A stretch of 64,000 nucleotides of DNA. It comes from Globisporangium splendens. Taxonomy: Eukaryota; Oomycota; Peronosporomycetes; Pythiales; Pythiaceae. The stretch is taken from assembly GCA_006386115.1 (NCBI GenBank), contig VFIW01000009.1, forward strand, positions 496,001-560,000, written 5' to 3'. Position numbers and translations under genes: made by a program. This document shows, piece by piece, positions 21,201 to 31,864 of the stretch (the stretch's first letter is position 1; every line of letters starts with the position of its first letter). Below the pieces are notes generated by a model. It made no database searches. It saw nothing but the letters and a program-made list of their open reading frames with translations, and had not been told where the DNA came from.

Positions 21201-21575
21201 ACGCTCTTGGAGCCCGAGGTACGTGAGCTTGTTGGCGCCATTGGACCCACCTGGCGAGTAATAAGAACGTGCGGCTTTCGTATCGCAATGTTTCTATAGA
21301 TTCCGCTGCAAACGAACAGCTCGGACTGCGGCGTGTTCCTGCTGATGTATGCGGCGGAGGTGCTGCGGCGCTTTCCCGCGGGCATCACGCGCGAAGACGT
21401 CGAGACGAACTTTTCCACGACGCTCACCTCGGAGATGTTTGACGGCGAGCACGTCCTCGAGTTTCGCGATTACCTGCACCAGCTGATCTTCTGCCTGCAG
21501 TCTCTGCAAAAGCGAGGTCTGAGTGAGAATTACGTCAAGGACGAAGAGCTCGACATATTCACAATAGACCGATGA
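18223..21575 (+). CDS. ULP2/SENP6-7-like SUMO protease
   Basis: A C48 cysteine protease that removes SUMO from proteins or trims SUMO chains. Seven exons (18223-19190, 19275-19417, 19532-19640, 19726-20343, 20435-20623, 20696-21218, 21300-21575) keep frame through to 941 residues. The catalytic domain begins near FLNDSIIDFYLRFLW. Active-site residues by this model are His678 (NDSFHWSVAVF), Asp785 (LLFLDSL), Gln854 and Cys860 (QTNSSDCGVFLLMY). The roughly 80-residue acidic, Gln-rich insertion between His and Asp is typical of the ULP2/SENP6/SENP7 branch rather than ULP1. The N-terminal 250 residues are acidic and disordered; residues about 265-360 (RICGHMFGRCELLF onward) may form a PH-like fold. 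The gene converges on the kinase gene, with 141 bases between the stops. Confidence 0.9.
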
Positions 21576-21716
21576 TGAGCTTCCGGCGCAAGCATTAATC
21601 CACAAATTCGTTGGTATTTGAAAGCAAATCTACTTACGTGCTTTTTCTTCACTCTAGACTACAATTTTGTTGATATTTACGACACGCTGGTTCACGCAGG
21701 AGCTGACGCCATGCAT

Positions 21717-24436
21717 TTAAACTTTGAAGTGTTCAAACGCAGGATCCCGTCGCGCAGCTGCTGCGAGTTGCTGCTTCTCGATCTGTTTCCTGGACGACGT
21801 TTTCGACGATGCTGCTACGCCGTTGTTGATGAGACGCAGCAGTCCCTTCGAGAGAAATTCTCGCTGGCTTGGTGCTTTCACGACTATGTCCAGTGTACGC
21901 CACGAGCATATGATGGATAAACAGAGTTCGTGAGGTGGAGCTTGGTCTTTTCCCTTGCCGACGGCGTGTCGGAATGCGTCCGTTGCATGACCGAGTCGGA
22001 TTTCCGTAATGTCACTTATCCGAATGACTCGCCGTCCACTCGATTGTTCACTGCTGCTGGCAGAAGACGATTCCACAGAAGAAGAAGGAGGGCGGCTACT
22101 TCTCAGACCGAGAGTACTGACGCGAGCTGTCCAGATGACGATTTGTTTCGGGAAATCGATGATCAGTGTCGTCGCGTGAGGCGCCGTCGATCCTTTGTTG
22201 CCGTACTTGGTCACTTCGAGACCGCGGGCCATCAACTCTGTGAACCCCTTGACTGCACAGTCTTCGAGACGCACGACCTCATGGCCGACAGCGTTCATCT
22301 CCAGCAGCTTCCACGTATTGCTGTCGCGTCGGAACCTCGGTCGCACGGCCACCAACGACACTGGCGAGGACGAGTGTTCCGGATCAAACCACGGGTGCAC
22401 GAGCAGATCTCTTGCCGACACACGGTCTTTCTCCCTCGGTGCAAGCATCTTCAAGATCACATCTTGCGCTTGCGGACTCACCATGCGCCACTGAATGTTT
22501 TCTCGACTCAAACAGCTCATATCGCGCACGTCGACGCCCTCGGGAAAGCGCTCCATGCATTGAAGCGCTGCCGCCGACTCGATGCTAAACGGAAATGCGC
22601 CAAAGAGAAGCACATACAGCACGACACCAAGACTGAAAATATCAGATTTCAGACCATACTGCTGACCGACCAGAAGCTCCGGCGCGGCGTACTCCAGCGT
22701 GCCACAACTGCGCTTCAGCATCGATGCAGCATTCGGCAGTTGCTTGGCCAAACCAAAATCCGCAATCTTGACCATCTCCCCATGCAGTAAGATATTCTCA
22801 GGCTTAATATCGCGATGCAAAATGTTGTGACGATGCAAATACTCGAGTCCCTGGAGCACCTGGGAGATAATCACTTGCACTTCGCTTTCTGGGAGCCGCT
22901 GGTGCTTGATCAGGCGATCGCACAGGTCGCCGTCTTCCATGTAGTCCATGACAACGTAGCACATGTTGTTCTCAGCGGATCGGTTGTACACGCCCTCGAT
23001 ACCAACGATGTTCGGATGCGACAGCTTCCGCATGATCCGACTTCTTCCTCGAGTGCAGGCGAGTACTTGCAGCATTTCACTGCACACAATTGACCCGTGA
23101 GACGGTTCACGGCCTTGTGCACAATCGAAAACGAACCTTCGCCGATTTCTTTCATGACTAAATACTTGTTCTGGAATTGCGCAAACTCTGGCGGGTCATT
23201 GGGCACCGGTGTCGTCGTCTCGCTCGTGTTTGTGGCCTCTCCTTTCTTGACATTACTACTTTTGCTGCTGCTGCTGTGTTCTCCTCGAAGTGGTTGACTG
23301 GTTGAGGTCGGTGACGACGACTGCGGTTCCACACCATCACTTTTCTTGACACTTGTTGTATCGCTGACTGCTGCGCCATCAGGACCCTTCCCTAAATCCG
23401 AGCCGATGCAGGTCGACCGCTCATCACCGTGCGAGTCGAATCGTCCCTCACTGGAGCCACTCACCACGGCGTGCACGGTCGATTGCGCGAGCGCGCGCTT
23501 GCGGGCTTCCATTTTCACCCGAAGACACTCGATCCACGTCAAGTACTCGTCACTGTTCTCGGTTTTCAGGTACAGCGGCACTTCGACCTTCGCGGTCGGG
23601 GTCTCGTGGCCAATGATCTCGACGTGCTTTAGAATAAACAGCAACGAGCCGTTCACTTTTGCCTTTGGCGCCGTCGATGAGGCTGACGGCAGCTCATAGG
23701 GATTTGCAGATTTGCTGCTCATACCCGCCTTGTTCGCGAGACTGCCGTTGTAGTTCCCGCTGCTGTCGCCGTTCAATTTCCCGAGCAGCAGCACAGAATG
23801 CGCCTTGAACACGATCTCAAACAGCGGCGTCGAGTCGTCCTGGTTCTTGTAGCACACGACACCGTGGTCGCGCAGTCGGAAGTACTTGCGCCTCCACGAT
23901 TTCAGGAACCCTCCCGCCATGGAAATGCGGTGCAGCAGGTACCCGTCAAGGTACCGTTTCCCATTATGATGCCGCGGACTCATCACTTCTTCAAAGGAAA
24001 ACGTATTGTACACGACCGTCGTGGGTGGCGATGCCGACGACGACGACGCAGCAGAAGATACCGATTGCTGCGAAGCATGCTCCATGCTTTGGTCACCGTT
24101 ACGAAGCTTCTGGAAATCCAATTTCGGGACATGCACCGCTGCTGTAGCATTCGCATTCGTATTCGCCACCATATCACCGCATTTGGCTTGAGAATGCGCT
24201 GCCTCCTGGCTCTGCGCACTCATGGGCACCACTGGCGCGCCATTCTCCGCCGTGTCGGACGACGACGTCGAGCTGCGGCGAACATGCAGATCCTTCGGAG
24301 GCCCTGACACGTTGTCGGACACGCTGTTCGGTGATGATGCGGACGGTGGGATGTGCATTTTCGCCGTGTCCGCATTCTTCGCATTCAGAGCCGCGTCGTT
24401 CTGTGGTTGCTGCTGCTGCTGCGTCTCGTCGCTCAT
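21717..24436 (-). CDS. PH-domain Ser/Thr protein kinase, apparent frameshift
   Basis: Read with one frame change, this is a protein of about 906 residues. Residues 1-150 are Ser/Gln-rich. A PH domain follows (about 159-315, starting RYLDGYLLHRISMAGGFLKS), with an insertion. A CAMK-like kinase domain starts near 425: glycine loop GEGSFSIV, VAIK-type AVKCC, catalytic loop HRDIKPENILL, DFGLAKQL, and APE as AAPELL. The C-terminal 200 residues look like a second PH-like module (LEVTKYGN...RISDITEIRLG). Such architecture suggests phosphoinositide-regulated signalling at membranes. The frame breaks between 23040 and 23039, in the αC region: EEEV is followed one base out of phase by RIMRKLSHPNIV. A single missing base explains it fully. 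It could be a sequencing error or a real inactivating deletion, since no intron fits. Confidence 0.85.
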
Positions 24437-25082
24437 GAAGGGCAGTACTTATACACACGAGAGAGTGGGTGCAATTAATAGGACGATGTGGGTGTTGATT
24501 GGGACGCAAGGGGGACAAGGCGCATGGACAAGCGGCGATCAATGTGCGCAGGTCAAGATGGCGCTTCTTCCTGCTGCTTCTTTTCTGGGCTGAATGTGCG
24601 ACTGTTTGGGCTGTGAATGCAAGTCTTGAATGGCATAAGTTGCCGAATGAGGGGGCGAGGAAGAGATGGGAGGGTACAGTACAGTAAACCTTTTCCCCTA
24701 ACGTTCCGTGTTTTTGCCAAAAGAGAAATTTGGAGATCGTGATGGAGCTAAACAGGCTATTGAGTTATAGAGGTGTTCATATAGAGATTGAAGATTGATG
24801 TGTGAGACAGCGTGATTGAGATAAGAGGGGAATACAGTTCTATAGATCCAGTAAAATGGTGGTGAGAGGAAAGCTAAGTGCGTTTCTATGTCGTTGATGC
24901 GAACCTTGGCATAAATTGAACAATCAGCTTGCAAGATACGGGCAATCAGAATTCAAAACTGGACCCCATTCCTGCAGCATTCGACTCTCTCTCATTCGTG
25001 GCTGGTTGCTATGAAAAGCTTGTTTCTTCGGCTCGTGGTACCAAACGAAGCAGTCAAAACTCAGCATGCGAAGGCTCCCGTT
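24437..25082. other. Intergenic, no gene seen
   Basis: 5' side of the kinase gene and 3' side of the RS-protein gene. AT-rich, with short frames and no recognisable feature. Confidence 0.45.
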
Positions 25083-25723
25083 TCACCCTGAGGTGTTGTC
25101 CATTTGCTGTAGCTTGAGCTGGGCTCGCGCTCGTTCGCGCTCGTCCATGTAGTTCCGCGAGCGCGTTGTGCGCTGCAGAATGGATTTGAGGATCGATGCG
25201 CTCGGTCGAATACGGCGCGGCTCATTCGCAACCCCCGCAGCAGCACTAGACTCAACATCACTTTCCCGCCTGATTGCCCTGTGGTTCAACTTGTTGGTTC
25301 TGTTGCTTGTGCAGTCGAGTCTCCCCCTTCTATCTGGGTTATGTCGGCGTGCGTATCTGTCCCGTGATCTATCGCGCTGTACAACAGCAAAGTCAGTAAG
25401 CAGAAAGCGGTCTGCAAGTTGACGGAAGGTATACAGTAAACCACACGTAACAGACGCACCTTTCCCCACTGTCTCCGATCATCACAGCATCTCTCAGGTG
25501 ACCTCCCTCGCGATCGCGAGCGGGATCGTCTCCGAGGTGAGCGGCTGCGACTTCGGCTTCTCACTGCGCTCTGACGATGTGACCGCCTTCTGTCGCCATA
25601 CCGTCGGCGGTTGTCTCCATACTCTTCATGCTCACTGCCACTACTACTTCTGCTGCTGCTGGATGAGGAGCTACGACTGCGGCTGCTGCTTCTGCTGGAG
25701 CTCCGTCGGATGTACCTGGACAT
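25083..25723 (-). CDS. Arg/Ser-rich nuclear protein (RS domain)
   Basis: Two exons, 25723-25460 and 25376-25083 (83-nt intron, donor GTGCGT, phase 0), give about 185 residues. The first 90 residues are almost continuous Arg-Ser dipeptides with an acidic GSEHEEYGDN island, as in splicing-related RS domains. The C-terminal half is basic and helical, ending in a predicted coiled coil (RNYMDERERARAQLKLQQM). There is no RRM, so it is not a classical SR protein; it may bridge splicing factors, but no family is recognised. An in-frame ATG at 25780 is an alternative start. Confidence 0.7.
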
Positions 25724-25800
25724 GCTCCGCTTTATTTTCTGTGCAGCAAAGAACAACAAAATGTGGTATATTTTCACCACTCGAATGGCTGCTTTGTGAG

Positions 25801-25840
25801 TTTAATTGGTGGCGTGACAGCGCATTATCGACCAATTAAA
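25801..25840. promoter_or_regulatory. Perfect 10-bp inverted repeat of CCAAT boxes
   Basis: TTTAATTGGT at 25801-25810 and ACCAATTAAA at 25831-25840 form a perfect inverted pair about 80 bases upstream of the RS-protein ATG. Each arm contains a CCAAT box core, so a paired NF-Y-type promoter site is a reasonable reading. Confidence 0.45.
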
Positions 25841-26414
25841 TGAGGCTACAAAGCATCATGCAACATACTGCACCAAGATCAGCAGTATGTGCAGTTCTCA
25901 ACAATAGCCCAGAGTGTCAGTTCTGCTACTACCTCAATGTGTCGTTTGACCATCATTCCTGATGGCTGCACGAGCGCTGATTGGCTCGCAACGAAAAACT
26001 TCAGATTACGGAGTTTGCGAATCATCAGTGCATTGACAACGCCGAGGTGCTCGATCAAGTGCCTCGGTCGTGCAAATCACTCTCGTGCGCTGCTTTTACT
26101 GACTGGACAATCTCGCCGTGAAAGGAGACTTGAATGCACCGTAGGCACGTTTAGCCAAGACGACGGAAGCCAGACTGCGATACCTCGCGACGCTTTGTGG
26201 CGTGATATTGGCGACATGAACGTGCAAATGGACAAGTGATATGCATTTCTAAAGCAACTTAGCATGCAGTACCATCAAAAGTGTAACTCCTTCGCCGTTG
26301 CAACAATTCACAATCTAAACATCGAGCTGGCGTTTACTCGTGCATCTGCACGAAGCGGTCCATATGCTCTTCTATTTGCTGCTACGACCATGGTTACAGA
26401 CGTGATGCTTCCAG
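25841..26414. other. Intergenic, no gene seen
   Basis: Between the RS-protein promoter and the 3' end of THEM6-like copy C. Short frames only. Confidence 0.4.
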
Positions 26415-27094
26415 CTAGTCCTTCTTAACAGCGGCTGATTCCATGCTGATCTTACTGGCTGCGTCCCACTTGAGGAATTCTGCCACGACGGCGGGCATCT
26501 CCGTTGGTAACTCAATCGGCTCGGATTCGACTTCCCCGTACACGGTCGACAATGGAATGATCTTCTTGCCCTGTCGCACCGTCAAGCGGCTGAGCCCCTC
26601 AGCGTAGATCTTTCCCGTCGCAGGACACTGGAACTGCTGCAGGAAGTACGCCCACGTATCATCCGAATACACGATCTGAGTGCGGATCTCATACGCGCGG
26701 AACGGAGGAATCGGGTACCGGTAGCGAATCGTTTGCGAACCGACGAGGATCGTACGATTTTTCTTGACTGCATTGTACACAATGCCATTCACACTACACA
26801 AAACGACGGAAAAAGCATCAGCATTATAAAAGTCCAAGCACTATTAATACATCAACAAGCCAATGCATTACAAACAAAACAGACGACGTACGCAGAGAAG
26901 TGCCAGCGCGCGAGCTCCATGTTGTACAGGTACGACGCATTGTTCAAGTGGAAGTTCAGGTCGCAGTCGAGGAAGCCTGGACGCGCTTTCCAGATTGCAG
27001 GGTACTTGACAGCCATGCCCGGCTTGAGCGTGTGCTTGTAGAACGCGCGGTACACGAGCCCGGAGCAGACATTCCACAGAAAACGCAGCACCAT
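26415..27094 (-). CDS. THEM6-like hot-dog fold protein, copy C
   Basis: Third paralog, on the opposite strand and about 12 kb from copies A and B. Exons 27094-26892 (203 bases, as in A and B) and 26793-26415, with a 98-nt intron, give 193 residues. The motif DCDLNFHLNNASYLYNMELA is preserved, as are FRAYEIRTQ and WAYFLQQFQCPATGKIYAEG. It stops at MESAAVKKD and lacks the linker and aromatic tail shared by A and B, so the C-terminus has been shortened. A CCAAT box lies about 200 bases upstream. It sits next to a pirin pseudogene, just as A and B lie within 9 kb of the first pirin. Confidence 0.85.
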
Positions 27095-27326
27095 CTTGCA
27101 CGGCGATTATAACGGCGTTGGCTCGAGTTTGTGCGGCGAGTGAAGACAGCGGACGGTTGCGCGTGCAGGTGCAAATCGCAGACTGCGACACTGGAGCATT
27201 GTGGCCATCAGAAGGAAGTGTTGTGCGCGACAAGTGGAGCCTCAGACACTCAGATTGCACTGAAGTGAGCTTCTCGTCGACACGGTTCCAGCCAATGGTA
27301 GCGCGTCTGAGTATATAAACGATAGT

Positions 27327-27455
27327 TTATTGGCTAAAATATCTTCAGCAGCTGATGTTGACGAAACACTTGTCTCGTAAATATGGTACATCCGTAAATG
27401 AGCAATTATTCATGGACAGGATGCAGACGCTCACAGCAGCGCCGCGATCATTTAC
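27327..27455 (-). repeat. Segmental duplication block, inverted copy of 5486-5614
   Basis: 129-bp counterpart of the block at 5486-5614, in opposite orientation. It forms the 3' flank of the pirin pseudogene at 27660-28080. Confidence 0.7.
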
Positions 27456-27659
27456 AAAATGGAATATCATGACAATGCAATCGAGTCTCTCTTGTCATCG
27501 GTGTTTATATATATATATGCGATGCAGTTAGCTTGACGTCACATGCAGCTGCTCAGCTTCGCATGCCAACTGGTAAACGCTCTCTGAATCTTCTAGATAT
27601 CGGCTACTGCTTGTGGCAGACTCGTCGCTGGTTCTCACGCTGTACTCGCCAGCATGTCA

Positions 27660-28080
27660 TCCTGACATCGAATCGAAGTTCTCAAACTTCTTCAAAGATA
27701 ACGGACAATTTCTTGGCCGCCGACTAATCTCGTCTGCGTTCGTTATCACCAACAGTCCGCGCTGCAACGCGGGCTCTTCCAGCGGCTAGTCCCACGTGAT
27801 GATCACTTCGAGTCCCTCCTCGTTGTCGTTGTCGCTGCTGCTGGTTTCGAGGCACACGCAGTTGCCCGCCTTCTCTTGGGTGGATTTGTGAGCTAGATTG
27901 GCTTGTCCAGCCCACTTGCCATTCGTCCGGAAGGTCACCGAAGAGTCCAACGTTGAAGTTGTCGAGCATGAGGAATGGATCGAGGTTGCACAGCTTCTTG
28001 TCGCGTTGTGCGTTTACTGACTGGTTTGTGGTTCCCCCTGCAACTGTGTGTGGGAGGCAGTAAATTGAGGAATGCCTCAC
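27660..28080 (-). pseudogene. Pirin pseudogene 2 with internal deletion
   Basis: Minus-strand pirin relic. The part near 28008-27940 still reads KKLCNLDPFLMLDNFNVGLFGDLPDEW. It then jumps directly to sequence equivalent to the C-terminal KCAGEAI/SGNND region (27930-27800), losing about 450 bases including the His103/Glu105 ligands, and continues with a decayed C-terminus down to about 27660. Even part of the 5' untranslated region matches the active array copies (28040-28080). Codons for the first 30 residues are lost and several frameshifts are present. Confidence 0.8.
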
Positions 28081-28291
28081 TGGCATCAGGACGTCTGGTA
28101 TTCGGCCAAGCCACTAGGCAACGTCTGCTGTGCTGTTCATGGACTGTGCTCCTGAAGCAGCTGGAGTACGTTTCTCATGCTTGCGCTCCTTTGCGTGTTA
28201 AAAGATGACGGTACGAGCAACGAGGTGGAAGGAAACATGGTGGTGCCATCCTAAAAGTCTCCGTTCATTGGCTCGCTGGGGTCCGATTACC
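28081..28291. other. Upstream remnant of pirin pseudogene 2
   Basis: Degenerate DNA between the pseudogene and its palindromic element, with no coding potential. Confidence 0.35.
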
Positions 28292-28358
28292 CCAACATAT
28301 TCATAAAAAGACACCATGTTATTATCAGATACTGCACTTTTTATGGTGCGACATGTTG
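28292..28358 (-). repeat. Palindromic pirin-associated element, pseudogene 2 copy
   Basis: 67 bp, reading on the minus strand GTCGCACCATAAAAAGTGC near its start and ending in an inverted counterpart with CTTTTTATGAATATG. It has the same length and arms as 4751-4817 and lies upstream of the pseudogene, in the orientation seen in front of active pirins. Confidence 0.6.
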
Positions 28359-28876
28359 AAGGTCAGATGGATTCTCGCAGGTATCTTGGCTCTTTCGTGC
28401 CTGAAGAAAATATCAGAGATGCCTCTCCGTAGTCAGAGCCCCCCAGTGGCTGCCTGAAATACCTTGAAATGCACGAGAGAACCGGAACTGCAAGTGTCTT
28501 TTAGCACACGGACCCAAGACGATCTCAATGATAACTTGCATGCATCTACAGTCACAATGCATGTGTGCGTTATGATGACTCGCGTCGATTGCTTCATACT
28601 CCATTGAAGCAGCTCGTGGTTTCCCACAGGAGAAAGATGCTTATACATGTACACGCTCACTTTTGCTGGAAGTGGAACAACCCCCATGAGATTAATAACT
28701 GTACAAACAGTGGACAGTGATTGGCGCTAGCATCGTAGATGTCGCGATAGAAATGTGCAATGCACAATGACATTATTTTCGTGTTCATATACAAAGTACA
28801 GTTTTGCAATATGCTAGCTACATAGGTCAACGCTGTGTTGGTCCAAGATGCCAGACATCTTGCATCATACTTATAC

Positions 28877-29788
28877 TCACCAGCGTGACTTGCCGATATC
28901 GGACTGCCACGTGTCCGAGTTCTCAAAGCCGTTCTTGGCGAACTGGAAGTCCTCGAACGTCTGGCGGATCTCGTCCTTGCTCGTCATCACGAACGGACCG
29001 TGCTGCACCACGGGCTCTTCCAGCGGCTCACCCGACATGATGATCACTTCGAGACCTTCTTCCTCGCTGTCGTTGTCATTGTTCCCGCTGCTGGTAGCTT
29101 CGAGGTGCACGCCGTCGCCGTTCTTCTCCATCACGATCGCTTCGTGGGCCCGAATGGCTTCGCCAGCACACTTGCCGCTGCCCCCGAGCACGTACACAAA
29201 CGTATTGTGGCCGACCGGCACCGCGTACTCGAGCGACGCGCCTGGCTGCAAGACGAAGTGGATGTACGTGACGGGCGCTTCCGTCTGGATCGGACCTTTC
29301 GTGCCAAAGACCTCGCCGGCAAACACGATCGCTTCCACATCCTTCGTCTCATTGAACACGTGCGGCACTTGCTCACGCTTGATCTCCTGGTACCGCGGCG
29401 CCATGATCTTCTTGGCCTTGGGCAAGTTGATCCAGAGCTGCAGTCCGTGCGCTTTCTCTCTGCTCGCAGGCATCTCGGCGTGCATGATGCCTTTGCCAGG
29501 GGTCATCCACTGGAGGTCGCCGGCGCGCAGCTCGCCCTTATTGCCGAGAAAGTCTTCGTGGCGCATGTGTCCCTTGGACGATGGCAAGACGTACGTGACG
29601 GTCTCGAAGCCGCGATGCGGGTGATCCGGGAAGCCGCCAGGGAGTCCGACGTCGAACTCGTCGAGCATGAGGAACGGGTCGAGGTTGCGAAGCTTGTAGG
29701 TTCCGATGGAGCGCCGCACGGTGGCGCCGACGCCCTCTCCCTGTTCTCGGGTCATGAACTTGAAGTCGATCTGGCGTGGCTGAAACAT
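28877..29788 (-). CDS. PIR: Pirin, array copy 1 (inverted)
   Basis: Encodes the same 303-residue protein as copies 2-5; the one coding difference noticed (position 29183) is silent. This copy and copy 5 keep what appears to be the original 3' flank, so its downstream region ending near 28616 is probably ancestral. It is transcribed away from copies 2-5, with its promoter facing theirs across 2.08 kb. Confidence 0.93.
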   Translation of the reverse strand: MFQPRQIDFKFMTREQGEGVGATVRRSIGTYKLRNLDPFLMLDEFDVGLPGGFPDHPHRGFETVTYVLPSSKGHMRHEDFLGNKGELRAGDLQWMTPGKGIMHAEMPASREKAHGLQLWINLPKAKKIMAPRYQEIKREQVPHVFNETKDVEAIVFAGEVFGTKGPIQTEAPVTYIHFVLQPGASLEYAVPVGHNTFVYVLGGSGKCAGEAIRAHEAIVMEKNGDGVHLEATSSGNNDNDSEEEGLEVIIMSGEPLEEPVVQHGPFVMTSKDEIRQTFEDFQFAKNGFENSDTWQSDIGKSRW

Positions 29789-30701
29789 GGTAGTGTGTGT
29801 GTGTGCTGATTGTGTTGTTCGCGTTCACTTGCAGTTGTGCGTGTGTGTGCGAGGCAGTGAATTGCAGAATGAGATGCTGTCGGACTGTCGAGTGAAAACG
29901 CACACACACACACACACCAAGCAGCAAGCGTGGGCTGCAACCATACTGCCTCCATCCCGGTCTGCAGCTTGCTTGTCTCTCACGGTAGACCAGAGACAGC
30001 ACGCTTCAAGTCCTTTTCCGTGTTGCGGGTGCGTGTTCTGAGTTATCGTGATATGCTGCTTCAAGCGAGAGCAGATGACGACAACCACGATGCAATCCCG
30101 ACGGTCAGTAGCAAAGGCGGTGGTGTCACGCGCGAGGTGTCTGGTGATTGGTTCGCAGGCGTCCGATTGCTGAATCAATTCGTGACAAAACAAAGACAAA
30201 AACACAAGAATGTCCACCTGGTGCCATAAAACGTGCTGTTCGTATCCACTGTGTTGGTACAGTACCGTATGCGAGCAACGAGCACGTACTTTTTATGGTG
30301 CGACATGTGGAAGGGCCACATTGGATTCTTTGTCTCGAAGGGAGGAGCTGCAGGCGCTCACGTGTGGCGTCGCGAATGCACCGCAGAGCAGCTCCAGAGT
30401 TTTTCGCCTTTGGCAGTGTGCTTACTATAGTGGGGAGCAAGCGCAACCAGACAAATGGATCCGCTGTCGGAGGACACGCTTCGTGGACCATGAACGGATA
30501 CAAACTGTGAGTAAAAGTTGAGCCCGTGAATAGGCGCTTCCATCGCCACTGACGAATTTGGATTTCTGGTGTCTGGGATTTGCTATCGTGTTGCCTTACG
30601 GCTTGTGCCTCTTGTCTGCTTGCATGTCCTTCGTTGCTTTGGACGCTGGGTTGCGTTTTGTTTACTTGTTGGGGGCGCTCTCCTTCGCAATGCTTGTGCT
30701 G

Positions 30702-31171
30702 GTTTGAAAATTGCTGGAAGTAATTCTCACCACGTCTCTTCCGTTACATGCTATTCTCGCTTCTCTCGCTGTCTGCGCAAACGAAGCTCAAATGTTAACA
30801 AGCCGGGAGATGTAGGAGTAGGTATGTTGCGCGGCTACTTCTTCACCACAGAGAGAATCTATTGTTGGTCCAAGCTACTCAGTCGGGTACAAGTATCCGG
30901 TGAAACATGCTCTGCATATGAAGAACGCCACCCTTCAATAGGTTTTCAAGAATTTCCGGGCAAGTTTTACAAAATCGATTTCACTAACGTCTCCACTATC
31001 GTACGAATGCGCATTAAAACGCGTCTGTTCGTTTCACAAATTTGATCGCTGTGCCATTGCACAAGATTTTTCCATCCAGAGTGAACTCAATGGCATCATA
31101 GAGGACTGGAATACATTTTGTGCACGTTTAGACAATATGCTCTCGGAGTCTACCTACGACCACGAAGCAAG
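30702..31171. other. Unique centre of the inverted repeat
   Basis: About 470 bp found only once in the window. The left arm breaks at 30701 and the right arm begins near 31162-31172. A plus-strand frame with no stop runs from about 31046 across the right border into the repeat (31046-31293), but its sequence is unfamiliar and it is probably a chimeric by-product of the rearrangement. Confidence 0.5.
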
Positions 31172-31342
31172 AAGCGTGTCCTCCGACAACGGATCCATTT
31201 GTCTGGTTGCGCTTGCTCCCCACTATAGTAAGCACACTGCCAAAGGCGAAAAACTCTGGAGCTGCTCTGCGGTGCATTCGCGACGCCACACGTGAGCGCC
31301 TGCAGCTCCTCCCTTCGAGACAAAGAATCCAATGTGGCCCTT

Positions 31343-31439
31343 CCACATGTCGCACCATAAAAAGTACGTGCTCGTTGCTCGCATACGGTACTGTACCAAC
31401 ACAGTGGATACGAACAGCACGTTTTATGGCACCAGGTGG
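31343..31439 (+). promoter_or_regulatory. 97-bp palindromic element upstream of array pirins
   Basis: Arms CATGTCGCACCATAAAAAGT and, on the other strand, CCTGGTGCCATAAAACGTGC; the centre holds a smaller palindrome, GGTACTGTACC. It ends 425 bases before the pirin ATG. Equivalent copies are at 30214-30310 (inverted), 33430-33526, 35517-35613 and 37604-37700. A CCAAT box follows at 31502-31506 and a TG microsatellite at about 31736-31752. The related 67-bp elements next to both pseudogenes show that it was linked to pirin before the amplification. Confidence 0.55.
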
Positions 31440-31864
31440 ACATTCTTGTGTTTTTGTCTTTGTTTTGTCACGAATTGATTCAGCAATCGGACGCCTGCGA
31501 ACCAATCACCAGACACCTCGCGCGTGACACCACCGCCTTTGCTACTGACCGTCGGGATTGCATCGTGGTTGTCGTCATCTGCTCTCGCTTGAAGCAGCAT
31601 ATCACGATAACTCAGAACACGCACCCGCAACACGGAAAAGGACTTGAAGCGTGCTGTCTCTGGTCTACCGTGAGAGACAAGCAAGCTGCAGACCGGGATG
31701 GAGGCAGTATGGTTGCAGCCCACGCTTGCTGCTTGGTGTGTGTGTGTGTGTGCGTTTTCACTCGACAGTCCGACAGCATCTCATTCTGCAATTCACTGCC
31801 TCGCACACACACGCACAACTGCAAGTGAACGCGAACAACACAATCAGCACACACACACACTACC

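Noticed and set aside
21930..22790. 286-codon plus-strand frame
   Set aside because: It lies wholly antisense to the kinase domain, whose motifs are unambiguous.
30569..31045. 158-codon plus-strand frame crossing the left arm break
   Set aside because: Its first third is an out-of-frame reading of the repeated spacer and the rest is unique DNA; it is a chance product of the junction.
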